Assembly (NCBI GenBank): GCA_947258895.1
Contig: CAMYKE010000111.1
Span: 3,944-14,020, forward strand
Origin: an uncultured Pseudomonadales bacterium
GTDB taxonomy: Bacteria; Pseudomonadota; Gammaproteobacteria; Pseudomonadales; IMCC2047
Direction: 5' to 3'
DNA length: 10,077 nt
In this document: positions 1 through 7,052 of the stretch, in pieces
Position numbering within the stretch: the first letter of the stretch is position 1
How the letters are laid out: every line of letters starts with the position of its first letter
Made by a program: the position numbers and the translations under genes
The notes under the pieces: model-generated
What the model saw: only the letters and a program-made list of their open reading frames with translations
Told to the model about the DNA's origin: nothing
Databases searched by the model: none

Positions 1-27
1 AATTTGCGAATAGACTGCTTCAAATTG

Positions 28-1149
28 CTATTTCTGTAAGAAGCGGAGTAGCCTGCTTTGCCCGTGTTGCTGGAGTAGCCTCGCCAGATCGATGTTTAGC
101 ACCACCCCCACTTCATCACCCGAATCGCCATCGCGCCAAATCACACCCAATGCGGTGTTCTGTATGGGTGTATGTACCAGGACTCCATATCCAATCGAGT
201 CCATTCCTTCTATGTCCGCCAGCGATAACACCGCAGAAACACCCCACCGATTGCTTTGTTTCCCTTCATGCCAGGCCCACTTCTGGTAACCGGCGAGTTC
301 TAACACAATGGCAGCTTCGGCAGAACCTTTACTGGCGGGGGTATCGATCACCTCTACCGCTGGAGAGGGGTGCATAAAGACAATTCGCTCATCCGGAGCT
401 CTGGGAAAATTTTCCTGCCTTGCGGTACTTTTTTGAAATCGCCAGCTATTAACAGCCAATTCCCAGGGATATTGCACGGAGGCTCCGTTCAAATAGGTGT
501 TCCACTCAAGGTCTCGACCGGAGAGAAATTGTTCATTCACTCCGATGATCGGACTTCTATGGGATACAATCAGTTGATCAACGGCCAGGCTGGTACGCAA
601 GACTTTCGCACCAATTGCAACCGCTGTACCGCATTGCAGTCCATCGACATCCGGCTTGCATTGTTGTTCCAGAAATTGACGAGTAGATACCGAGCTCTTG
701 CGCACCTCACCATTCGCCTCATCTGGCACCCAATCGTCAAGTTTTTCAGAAATAGCATCGAAGCGTCCCGTTTCGATATTTCTTGCCAAAAGTTTCAGGT
801 TTTCTGCATGTCGTCCGACCACGCAATCTGGAGTATCCAAATCGCAGATTCTGGAAGGCAAGCCTTCAAACTCCAGGATCATTAGATCCATCAGTTGCCC
901 GCGCGCAATGGCAATTTCAACATCGTCCAGCGATTGCTGAAAAAGTTTTTGGTATTGCGCTTCAATCCCGCTTGAATCTGTATTTCCCAGTATGCAACCA
1001 GTGCCTCTCTGCGAATTCAGCACCGCATAGACCGAGGCTGCAGGAATGCCTTGCCCGCGAATCGATTGATTGTAAAACCGGGTACAGGGCTCTTCCGCAT
1101 AGATATGGATTGCAAAAGTTGCGAGACAACAAATTATAAAGAACCTCAT
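28..1149 (-). CDS. Secreted hypothetical protein, cysteine-containing, coupled to an upstream hydrolase gene
   Basis: I do not recognise the family of this 373-residue protein. Residues 1–18 form a typical signal peptide: a basic start (MRFF), a hydrophobic core and an I-Y-A cleavage site before EEPC. There is no lipobox at the cleavage site, so a soluble periplasmic or secreted protein is likely. After cleavage there are six cysteines (about residues 22, 52, 102, 109, 164, 173), an even number that would suit disulfides. No further membrane segment is evident. The ATG overlaps the TGA of the upstream hydrolase gene by 4 bases (ATGA), so the two are probably translationally coupled and may act together. 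A role as inhibitor, immunity protein or chaperone of the hydrolase is only a guess from this linkage. Base composition is A/T-richer than in the right two thirds of the window. Confidence 0.75.
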   Translation of the reverse strand: MRFFIICCLATFAIHIYAEEPCTRFYNQSIRGQGIPAASVYAVLNSQRGTGCILGNTDSSGIEAQYQKLFQQSLDDVEIAIARGQLMDLMILEFEGLPSRICDLDTPDCVVGRHAENLKLLARNIETGRFDAISEKLDDWVPDEANGEVRKSSVSTRQFLEQQCKPDVDGLQCGTAVAIGAKVLRTSLAVDQLIVSHRSPIIGVNEQFLSGRDLEWNTYLNGASVQYPWELAVNSWRFQKSTARQENFPRAPDERIVFMHPSPAVEVIDTPASKGSAEAAIVLELAGYQKWAWHEGKQSNRWGVSAVLSLADIEGMDSIGYGVLVHTPIQNTALGVIWRDGDSGDEVGVVLNIDLARLLQQHGQSRLLRFLQK

Positions 1150-2210
1150 TGATTGCCCCCCGGTACGTTTCCAAGTTGCCCAAAGTACTTGCCTACGACT
1201 TCAAACCACGCTGCGGACTTCGAGTCTTTAAAAATTTGTTTTGCCTGATCGAATAGTTGTTGATTGTCAAATTTCGGAAAATTCTCTGCGGCTTCCTTAT
1301 CAGCATCCGTTATCGAACCTCGACCGAGCATAAGTTCCAGCAACGGTATATGCACCTTCGGGTTTTTTAGATAATTACTGAAACTATGAACGTTGACTTC
1401 ATGGACATTATCAATTTTTACATTCAGGTAGGTTTTATTTCTTTTCGCCAGGTCCCACTCCGGATTACCAGCGGGATTAAATTTTTCTGAGCTCGCGAAC
1501 GAATCGAATTTATTATTGACGTTTAAGTAGTGGAAACAGGTGGTCGACGGTTTAATGGTGGTCGGGGGAACTACCAGGCTGTCGTACACGCCGATATCGT
1601 TCTCCAGCACTTTACTCACATTCGATACCATTGCCACTACATTTGCGCTAGGGACCATGGCGTCAAGCACCGATATGCCGCCTTCGTTCGGCGTCGTCGA
1701 GTCCATGGCATGCAAGACGTCGTGGGTTACCATCGTACCCAGGGAGTGGGCAATTACCGACCAGCTTGTCACCGCGCCGTCGTTAGTCGGTTTGAGTGCC
1801 GCAAAAAATTGTTTTGCCACATGCGTTTTTACTCGTTGACGGACGAGGGAGAAAAAGCGATAGAGCACCACATCCACTACATGGGTCCAGGCAAAATTAT
1901 CATCTTGCCGAGCAGCGCCCTCCAGCCAATTGAACACGTCGTCTACGATTCCGGTGATGGGAACTCCGGTCGATCGAAGTACCACACTTTGTTCAGCCCA
2001 TCGGCTCAGGAGCGTATCGAAAACACTGTCATAGTTTATGGGCACCACTTCAAAACGCTGATCGAACGGTATGAGGGAGGGTATTTGATAGTTATTATAA
2101 ATTTGTTCTATTGTATTTTTGGCTGCGTCCGCCCAGCCGGGGTCTGCTAATCCGTTCGAGGTAACATTGTCCCCCATTCCATGCACCAAAAAGAGCACGT
2201 GCCTTCTCAT
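1146..2210 (-). CDS. Alpha/beta-hydrolase fold protein (putative lipase/esterase)
   Basis: The 354-residue protein has hallmarks of a serine hydrolase of the alpha/beta fold. An N-terminal strand leads into VHGMG (residues 9–13, the usual HG oxyanion region). A nucleophile elbow AHSLG has Ser156 as the probable catalytic serine; it is the A-x-S-x-G variant of GxSxG. After a later strand, Asp236 in NNKFDSF is a candidate acid. His275 in VNVHSF is the likely base. There is no signal peptide, so it is cytoplasmic unless exported by a dedicated system. The start ATG is supported by an AAGGAGG ribosome site 10 bases upstream. The stop overlaps the start of the secreted hypothetical protein downstream, and a broken peptidoglycan peptidase gene lies upstream. 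Substrate is unknown; lipid or ester hydrolysis is inferred from fold motifs only. Confidence 0.8.
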   Translation of the reverse strand: MRRHVLFLVHGMGDNVTSNGLADPGWADAAKNTIEQIYNNYQIPSLIPFDQRFEVVPINYDSVFDTLLSRWAEQSVVLRSTGVPITGIVDDVFNWLEGAARQDDNFAWTHVVDVVLYRFFSLVRQRVKTHVAKQFFAALKPTNDGAVTSWSVIAHSLGTMVTHDVLHAMDSTTPNEGGISVLDAMVPSANVVAMVSNVSKVLENDIGVYDSLVVPPTTIKPSTTCFHYLNVNNKFDSFASSEKFNPAGNPEWDLAKRNKTYLNVKIDNVHEVNVHSFSNYLKNPKVHIPLLELMLGRGSITDADKEAAENFPKFDNQQLFDQAKQIFKDSKSAAWFEVVGKYFGQLGNVPGGNQ

Positions 2211-2220
2211 TATTCTGAAT

Positions 2221-2227
2221 CCTCCTT
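2221..2227 (-). promoter_or_regulatory. Strong Shine-Dalgarno of the hydrolase gene
   Basis: Read on the minus strand this is AAGGAGG, followed by 10 bases and then the ATG at 2210–2208. It fixes the hydrolase start at MRRHV. Confidence 0.6.
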
Positions 2228-2273
2228 ACCGTTCTGAGCACAGGCATAATCCCGGAGAAAGCATGAACTCAAT

Positions 2274-2835
2274 TCACAGCTTCGCCGCCTGAATATGCAT
2301 CCAGTCAAAGTTTCGGGCACGACCAGGACTCACCCGACCCTCGGCTTCCCAGCAGTGCCACCGCTCGCCATAATCCGGTCGAGCAAACCGGGCTCGATCT
2401 CTCTCCCAGCGTAACTTAATTCTGTTAGGCCCATAATCCATTGCAATGCCCCAACTGTGCATCAAATGGCGAGTACCTTCCCGCATTTTTCGGCCATTGA
2501 AGCAACCACCCCGGTAATTTAGACGTCGTTTCGCGAATCGCATTTTGGCCGCAGCTTGCCAGTACATTTGTAAGTACACGGCCTACACTATCATGGACTT
2601 TGGAATGGCATTGGTTACGAGTGACCGCCTTCCTCGTTTTCCACGTTAATCGGTGTGGATAGGGGAGTTCGAGAGCCGCGAGAGAATTTGCGCCATACAC
2701 CCCATCAACCGGGCCATGATAATGACCTCGCTCGACTAGCTGCTGCTGGACAAATGTTATGACATCCTTCGTGATCACCGCCGATCCCTTTTCAGCTACG
2801 CGTTCCACAGGAAGTGGAAGACGGCTACGGCTCAC
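2274..2835 (-). pseudogene. Frameshifted peptidoglycan-binding / M15 (VanY-like) peptidase
   Basis: Two minus-strand frames together make one recognisable cell-wall peptidase. The 5' frame, from 2835, encodes a peptidoglycan-binding domain (VQQQLVERGHYHGPVDGVYG) and then the start of the peptidase region (ELPYPHRLTW, QCHSKVH). From about 2525 the match moves to the other frame (NYRGGCFN, then HSWGIAMDYG, RDRARFARPDY and RARNFDWMHIQAAKL) and ends at the TGA at 2274. The M15 zinc ligands are present in the second frame: a His and an Asp spaced H-x6-D (codons near 2459 and 2438) and the His of WMH (near 2297). One extra base, or two missing, around 2520–2545 explains the shift. The peptidoglycan-binding domain also joins the peptidase part very soon after GANSLAAL, so an internal deletion is possible. 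The start is uncertain: GTG at 2835 lacks a ribosome site, while GTG at 2778 is preceded by AAAAGGGA. Such enzymes are common as phage endolysins or secreted toxins. Sequencing error cannot be excluded. Confidence 0.75.
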
Positions 2836-3104
2836 AAATTATTTTGATGTTAGCTTATGCCCATGCCCATTCAAAAGCAACTCTCCCATTGCATTGGTTG
2901 AATGGCCATAAAATTCATCGCGCGTGATGGTGCGGTCAATGAAACCCGATGCGGCACAATGCAGTAGCATGAGATCCTGTACACGTCACAGATTTCCACC
3001 GGTCCCGGGCGAAACACGCATGCGACTCGGTCCGGCCGGGTAATCGCACTTCTGCACAAAATCTGGTGCTGCGCAAACGACAAGTCGAGCACTGCAGATA
3101 ATGA
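2836..3104. other. Gene-free stretch at a composition boundary
   Basis: No convincing gene is visible in these 269 bases. The short open frames here have no recognisable domain and no ribosome site. I see no clear rho-independent terminator behind the hupE-like gene; a short GC-rich patch (GGTCCGGCCGG near 3030) is not followed by a T-run. A small tandem ATGCCC repeat lies near 2857–2870. The stretch separates the A/T-richer left block from the G/C-rich right block. Confidence 0.5.
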
Positions 3105-4205
3105 CTATACCCGCTCGACCAGCCACAGCGTGGCGAGCACGGCGGCGGCATACGAGCCTCCCCGCAATAGCATCGGTTGAAAAAAGCGTGTGGCGCGCAG
3201 CCAGTACAGGAGCGGAAAAACCAGCAGCACAATGGCCAGTTGGCCGGCTTCCACCCCCAGATTGAAGCTCAACAGGGCCAGGGCGAGCGCCTCGCGCGGC
3301 AGCCCGAGGTCGGACAGTGCACCCGCAAAACCGAAGCCGTGCAGCAGTCCAAACAGAAATGCGAGCAGCCACCGTGATTGTAAAAACATCGGTCGAAGAT
3401 TATTCAGCGAGGCCGCGATCACCGACAGGGCGATCGCAGCTTCCACCAGCCGGGACGGCAGGGTCACCCATTGCAGCACCGCCAGGGAGAGGGTGATGGA
3501 ATGCGCCAGGGTGAATGCGGTAACCGTTTTCACCGTATCCAGTAACGCCGGTTTGAGTCCGTTGGCCGATACCCAGCGCTTGCCGCGATAAACCAGTACC
3601 GCCGGCAGCAACAGCGTGAGCAGAAACAGGATATGGTCGGTACCGCTCCAGATATGCCGCACGCCCTCGGTCCAGTAGTCCCGCCATCGCGAGCTGGAAC
3701 TGCCGGGGTGAGGCGACAGCGTCAGTTGACGGCGTTCAGGGGAGAGTACCGCCGTTTCGGTGCCGCCGGAGTAGGACAAGTTGACCAACCCGCGATGGGT
3801 GGGGTCGAGGTCGAAAAAGAGATGATATTCAAGGCGGGCGGGGGACGCCCCTTGCGGGCATTCGATCGAGAACTCCAATACCGAGTAGCCCCCGTCGCTG
3901 TGACGATCCACCAGCTGCGCGGTTGGCGTGGCTAAGCAGGGTTCGCTGCCCGATGTGATCGTCAGACGGGACAGGGCATAGGTGGCGATCGCGGGGTGAT
4001 GTGGCTGCAGTTCGCCCCAGGTGATGGCGCCGTCCCCATTGCTGTCGAGATCCAGCGCGAAATCCAGATCCAGCAGCGCGATATCCCATTGCCCGTGGGG
4101 CGCAGGGCTGTCCAGAAAAAGGCGCAGGTAACTGTCGCTCGAGGTGTGTGCCCAGGCCGCCACTGGCAACACCAGGTACAATAGCAGTGGCGGCAGCCGC
4201 TTCAC
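3105..4205 (-). CDS. HupE/UreJ-family membrane protein with EF-hand-like loop
   Basis: The 366-residue protein begins with a signal peptide (residues 1–19, cleavage at AWA before HTSSD), which would leave a mature N-terminal histidine. The exported domain carries a canonical EF-hand-like loop (Asp54, Asn56, Asp58, Thr62, Glu65), probably binding calcium. From about residue 175 on, several hydrophobic segments match the HupE/UreJ family: GVRHIWSGTDHILFLL, TLAHSITLSLA, GLLHGFGFAGAL and FNLGVEAGQLA, with conserved His184, Asp190, His191, His235, His289 and Glu319 in or near membrane segments. HupE/UreJ proteins are linked to nickel or other metal transport in hydrogenase and urease loci. No such enzyme is nearby, so the substrate is unknown. 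The GTG start overlaps the TGA ending the C-terminal part of the TPR reading frame (GTGA), indicating translational coupling. It is the last gene of the operon led by the DUF4331 gene. Confidence 0.88.
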   Translation of the reverse strand: MKRLPPLLLYLVLPVAAWAHTSSDSYLRLFLDSPAPHGQWDIALLDLDFALDLDSNGDGAITWGELQPHHPAIATYALSRLTITSGSEPCLATPTAQLVDRHSDGGYSVLEFSIECPQGASPARLEYHLFFDLDPTHRGLVNLSYSGGTETAVLSPERRQLTLSPHPGSSSSRWRDYWTEGVRHIWSGTDHILFLLTLLLPAVLVYRGKRWVSANGLKPALLDTVKTVTAFTLAHSITLSLAVLQWVTLPSRLVEAAIALSVIAASLNNLRPMFLQSRWLLAFLFGLLHGFGFAGALSDLGLPREALALALLSFNLGVEAGQLAIVLLVFPLLYWLRATRFFQPMLLRGGSYAAAVLATLWLVERV

Positions 4206-4516
4206 CCTTCACTCTCCCGCAGACGTTTCGCCAGCGTTTCGATGAACACATCTTCGAGCCCGGTGCTTGCTACCCAGCCGAGTACCGGGTTCGCCTTCTT
4301 CGGCTGACCCGCTTGCAATGCCGTTTCCAGCACCAGCCGAACATCGGCAGGCTCACGCTGCTGCCGCCAGTTGCGCAATGCGAGGTCCAGGGCCTCGGAC
4401 GGCCGCTCGAGCAGGTTCAGCGCAACGCGCGCCTCCAGTGCCAGGTGCGAATGGTCTCCGCGCCTGTGTGCAGACTGCAGGCGTGACTGCAGATCTGCAG
4501 CATGATACCGGTATTT
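4202..4516 (-). pseudogene. C-terminal remainder of the TPR protein after an in-frame stop
   Basis: Directly after the TAA at 4517–4519 the same reading frame continues for 104 sense codons, beginning KYRYHAADLQSRLQ and ending KRLRESEG with TGA. The content continues the helical repeat pattern of the upstream protein, with segments such as LALEARVALNLLERPSEAL and NWRQQREPADVRLVLETAL that read like the C-terminal part of TPR proteins of this type. The TGA overlaps the GTG start of the HupE-like gene by four bases, as expected for the natural end of the TPR gene. There is no good start codon with a ribosome site just after the TAA, so independent translation is doubtful. Original gene span would be 4202–5401 (399 codons including the position now read as stop). 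Confidence 0.7.
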
Positions 4517-5401
4517 TTAAGACGCCAGTTGCCGATCCGCCAGTACGCGGCGCATCAGCAGGGCAGTGGGGAGACTGTTCGCATCGCGAAGGTCGCTCGT
4601 ATGCAGCAGCGTCACGACCTCGGCCGCGCGCCGCTGATGCAACAGCAGGTCGGCGTAGGCAGCGAGCAGGTAATGATCGCGGGGGTTGATTGACAGGGCT
4701 TCCTGAAAATGCTGTTCGGCCCGGGTATGCCAGCCAAGGCGAACCGCAATGTCCGCCAGGACCGTGAGCGCCCAGAGCCGCTCGCCGGGTTCGGATTGAA
4801 TGCTATCCCGCACGGCCTGCAGCAGCAGGCGATAGCTGTCCCGGGCCCGTCCGCTGAGGCTGGCTACGCTGCTGGTGCAGGCGGTGGCTACCAGGGTGCT
4901 GGCCAAGCGCAGCAGCGGCACGCAACTGGCCAGCGCCTGCCGATACTCACCGCGTACCTGCAGGATCACCGCCTGAGTCAGCCAGGCTTGCGCGTGCTGC
5001 GGCTTTTGTTCGAGTAATTGCTGGAGGTCACGGAGCGCGCTGTCGAACTGGTGGCGATTCTGGCGAATGTTTGCGCGCAGCAACAGGATTTCCGCCGGTG
5101 GATTCTGCAGCGCCCACCAGGGCCGCAGTACCGCCTGAGCATGCCCGTAGTGGCGGGGATTGCTCAGCGCGCGGCCACGTTCGATGTAGTGCCTCGCCAG
5201 GGACACCGCCTGTTGCAGGTCAAAACGATTTGCTGCGAGGGCGGCGTGCCGCCGGCGTCGTTCGGCGGACCACCCGCTGCTCCCCGTGGGCAGGCGCGCC
5301 AGGATCTCGTCCTCGCTGGAGGGTACGTAAGGCGCCGCCCAGGCCCACGCTGTGCAGCATAGCAGCAGGCAGGCAGCGGCGCCTTGCGCGCATTTCAACA
5401 T
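4517..5401 (-). CDS. Secreted TPR-repeat protein, truncated by an in-frame TAA
   Basis: This frame encodes 294 residues starting at MLKCAQG. Residues 1–22 are a hydrophobic signal peptide with an AWA-type cleavage site, so the protein is probably periplasmic. The rest is helical and contains tetratricopeptide-like repeats, clearest in the segments around LLLRANIRQNRHQFDSALRD, AWLTQAVILQVRGEYRQALA and RAEQHFQEALSINPRDHYLL. TPR domains usually act as protein-binding scaffolds. The frame is open further upstream without a start codon supported by context; this ATG was chosen because it begins the signal peptide and lies 17 bases beyond the DUF4331 stop. No strong ribosome site is visible, only a G-rich GGGGCCCGG. 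The TAA at 4517 appears premature because the same frame resumes with family-like sequence down to 4202. The gene is the middle member of the DUF4331–TPR–HupE operon. Confidence 0.75.
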   Translation of the reverse strand: MLKCAQGAAACLLLCCTAWAWAAPYVPSSEDEILARLPTGSSGWSAERRRRHAALAANRFDLQQAVSLARHYIERGRALSNPRHYGHAQAVLRPWWALQNPPAEILLLRANIRQNRHQFDSALRDLQQLLEQKPQHAQAWLTQAVILQVRGEYRQALASCVPLLRLASTLVATACTSSVASLSGRARDSYRLLLQAVRDSIQSEPGERLWALTVLADIAVRLGWHTRAEQHFQEALSINPRDHYLLAAYADLLLHQRRAAEVVTLLHTSDLRDANSLPTALLMRRVLADRQLAS

Positions 5402-5417
5402 GACGGCCGGGCCCCGA

Positions 5418-6824
5418 TCAACTGCAGGGGTTAGCCCCGGATTCGTCGCAATCGACATGGCGCCGGTTGCGGCCGTCATGCGGGGTCGGCAGAAACGGGA
5501 AGATAGTGTAAATACCGTTCGGTGTAATATTGGAACTACGGGCATCCGTGTTGAAGTTGACGCCGTCGCCGAGCCTCGGCACCGGCCCCAGCACGATTCC
5601 CGCCACGACTCGCAGAACGACATCCGTGACATCGTCATTGGGGCGTCGGCCGTTGGGGAACCCGGCCGCATCGCCACCGATCACACCGAGCCGGTTCTGG
5701 GCATCCGGTTGCGTGGGCGTGACCCCCAGGTTCAGGCGTATCAGTTCTGCGCAACGATCGGCACCGTTGCAGACGGTCGGATCCTGGTTCGGGTACTTCA
5801 GCAGCGCTTTGACCACATCGGTTCCGATAAAACGCTGCTCGCGGTGAGGCTCGGTGGCGTTCCACCGGTCTTTAAGGCCGGTACCGATGAGCAATTCGTT
5901 GACCAGGGGGTTGGCCATGCGCGCCAGCTGTTCCTGCAGGCCAAATCGTTTCGTGACGCCGTTTTTCAACACGGAAATCTTCTTCCGGTTGGTTGAGGCA
6001 TAGACGCCGATGACCGCATTGGGGTCGTCGGTAATATCCGAAATGGGCACTTCGATGGCAATGCTGTTGACGTTGAACCCGGAGAACATGTCGTTGCCGA
6101 AGGGATTAAAGTTATCGAGCATATCCTGGGAATCATTCAGAATCGGTGTCGAGCGGAAATTCAGGGTATCGAAAGTGGCGCCGAGATCGATGTAGAAGGT
6201 CTCATCACGCTGCCCCGAGAAAACGCGACCGCCATTTTTGAGACTGTAGATTCCCTTCTCCGCCAGCCCCTCATAGTCGGGCATGGTGCGCGGGCCGATG
6301 TTGGACGGCACGGCGAACATTACGCCCGTGCCGAGATTTCGACGCATGTTGCCACGCTTTTCAATCACGGAGTAACGCTGACGCAGCCCGAGCCCTTCCG
6401 AGCCGGGACCATCCAGCGCGGTGATGCCGGGGGGTAACCCCGTCGCGCCATCCACGCCTGCATAGGCGACCGGCAGGTCGTCGAAGGGCGTCCGCACTTC
6501 CGTTTTAAAATTGAATTCATAGACGATATCCTCAGCGACGCCGTCCTGATTCGTATCGAGGTGGATGCGGTAGGCGACACTGTCGTCAAAATTAAAGTAG
6601 TTTGGTCCGGCGCTGGGCTCCTGTGCCGGGATCACGTTCATGATGAACACGGCTTTGTCGGGGTCGTTCCAGTTTCTGAATGCATAGACATCGGTAATAT
6701 CTGCGGTGGGGTCCATGGCAATTGTCGGTGCTTCGCGGTGACTCGCGGCAAACACCGCGTCCGTCGTGGCCGCTCCCAGGGTAAGGCCAAGGACAGCGCA
6801 GAGTATTGGATTAGAGCGTTTCAT
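5418..6824 (-). CDS. DUF4331-family exported protein
   Basis: The 468-residue protein has a signal peptide (residues 1–27, cleavage at VFA before ASHREAP), so it should be exported. The mature N-terminus shows the family's signature SHREAP followed by MDPTADITDVYAFRN, and a DTNQDGVAED stretch near residue 90 resembles a calcium-binding aspartate-rich loop. Length and motifs fit full-length DUF4331 proteins, whose biochemical role is not established. The ATG at 6824 is preceded by AAAGGAGG with five bases of spacing, an excellent ribosome site. It is the first gene of an operon with the TPR and HupE-like genes downstream (17 bases, then a 4-base overlap). It lies divergent to an ECF sigma factor gene and has a candidate promoter of that sigma upstream, suggesting induction when the anti-sigma releases the sigma factor. 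Confidence 0.9.
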   Translation of the reverse strand: MKRSNPILCAVLGLTLGAATTDAVFAASHREAPTIAMDPTADITDVYAFRNWNDPDKAVFIMNVIPAQEPSAGPNYFNFDDSVAYRIHLDTNQDGVAEDIVYEFNFKTEVRTPFDDLPVAYAGVDGATGLPPGITALDGPGSEGLGLRQRYSVIEKRGNMRRNLGTGVMFAVPSNIGPRTMPDYEGLAEKGIYSLKNGGRVFSGQRDETFYIDLGATFDTLNFRSTPILNDSQDMLDNFNPFGNDMFSGFNVNSIAIEVPISDITDDPNAVIGVYASTNRKKISVLKNGVTKRFGLQEQLARMANPLVNELLIGTGLKDRWNATEPHREQRFIGTDVVKALLKYPNQDPTVCNGADRCAELIRLNLGVTPTQPDAQNRLGVIGGDAAGFPNGRRPNDDVTDVVLRVVAGIVLGPVPRLGDGVNFNTDARSSNITPNGIYTIFPFLPTPHDGRNRRHVDCDESGANPCS

Positions 6825-6829
6825 GACAG

Positions 6830-6837
6830 CCTCCTTT
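6830..6837 (-). promoter_or_regulatory. Shine-Dalgarno of the DUF4331 gene
   Basis: On the minus strand this reads AAAGGAGG, five bases from the ATG at 6824–6822. It is one of the strongest ribosome sites in the window and fixes the DUF4331 start. Confidence 0.65.
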
Positions 6838-6866
6838 CAGACAGTAGATGGGGGTATAACAACTGA

Positions 6867-6895
6867 TATACGCTCGCAACAAAACCGGTGGATGA
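6867..6895 (-). promoter_or_regulatory. Candidate ECF-sigma promoter for the DUF4331–TPR–HupE operon
   Basis: Read on the minus strand: TCATCC (6895–6890), 17 bases, CGTATA (6872–6867). The –10 element is identical to that of the divergent sigma gene promoter, and the –35 differs in one base (TCATCC for TGATCC) and is followed by A in both. The –10 lies about 42 bases upstream of the DUF4331 ATG. A weaker sigma-70-like alternative (TTGCGA, 15 bases, TATACC) overlaps it. Assignment to the ECF sigma is inference from the shared motif. Confidence 0.5.
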
Positions 6896-6953
6896 AATCG
6901 CCATGAAAAATATCCGCCGGCGAAATCATAACCCTTCCAGCTTCTTCCCTGGA

Positions 6954-6981
6954 TGATCCAATGCACTTTCCGGACCGTATA
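6954..6981 (+). promoter_or_regulatory. Candidate autoregulated ECF-sigma (RpoE/ChrR type) promoter
   Basis: TGATCC (6954–6959), 16 bases, CGTATA (6976–6981), upstream of the sigma factor gene. TGATC as –35 is the element known for the Rhodobacter sphaeroides RpoE/ChrR group of ECF sigma factors, which typically activate their own operon. The predicted transcript would start around 6988, leaving a leader of about 65 bases before the GTG start. Confidence 0.65.
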
Positions 6982-7052
6982 ATACTTGTACGCCCGTGCC
7001 AGCTAATGCTGACCTCGAATTTTCGATTGAATAACATGGGAGACGGGAATCA

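Noticed and set aside
1530..2150. Long plus-strand open frame of 206 codons opposite the hydrolase gene
   Set aside because: It is antisense to a gene with clear hydrolase motifs and a strong ribosome site; its translation is rich in His, Arg and Val with no domain pattern.
3020..3040. GC-rich patch considered as a terminator of the operon
   Set aside because: The GGTCCGGCCGG palindrome has almost no loop and no following T-run on the minus strand.
2871..3092. Minus-strand 73-codon open frame in the gap between the HupE-like gene and the peptidase pseudogene
   Set aside because: No ribosome site, unusual composition (many Cys, Arg), no known pattern, and overlapping open frames of equal quality in other phases.
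5402..5677. N-terminal extension of the TPR protein frame up to 5677
   Set aside because: The extension overlaps the 3' end of the DUF4331 gene and would bury the clear signal peptide that begins at MLKCAQG.
5352..5996. Plus-strand open frame of 214 codons opposite the DUF4331 gene
   Set aside because: Antisense shadow; no ribosome site or recognisable domain, and the DUF4331 gene has signature motifs and a signal peptide.
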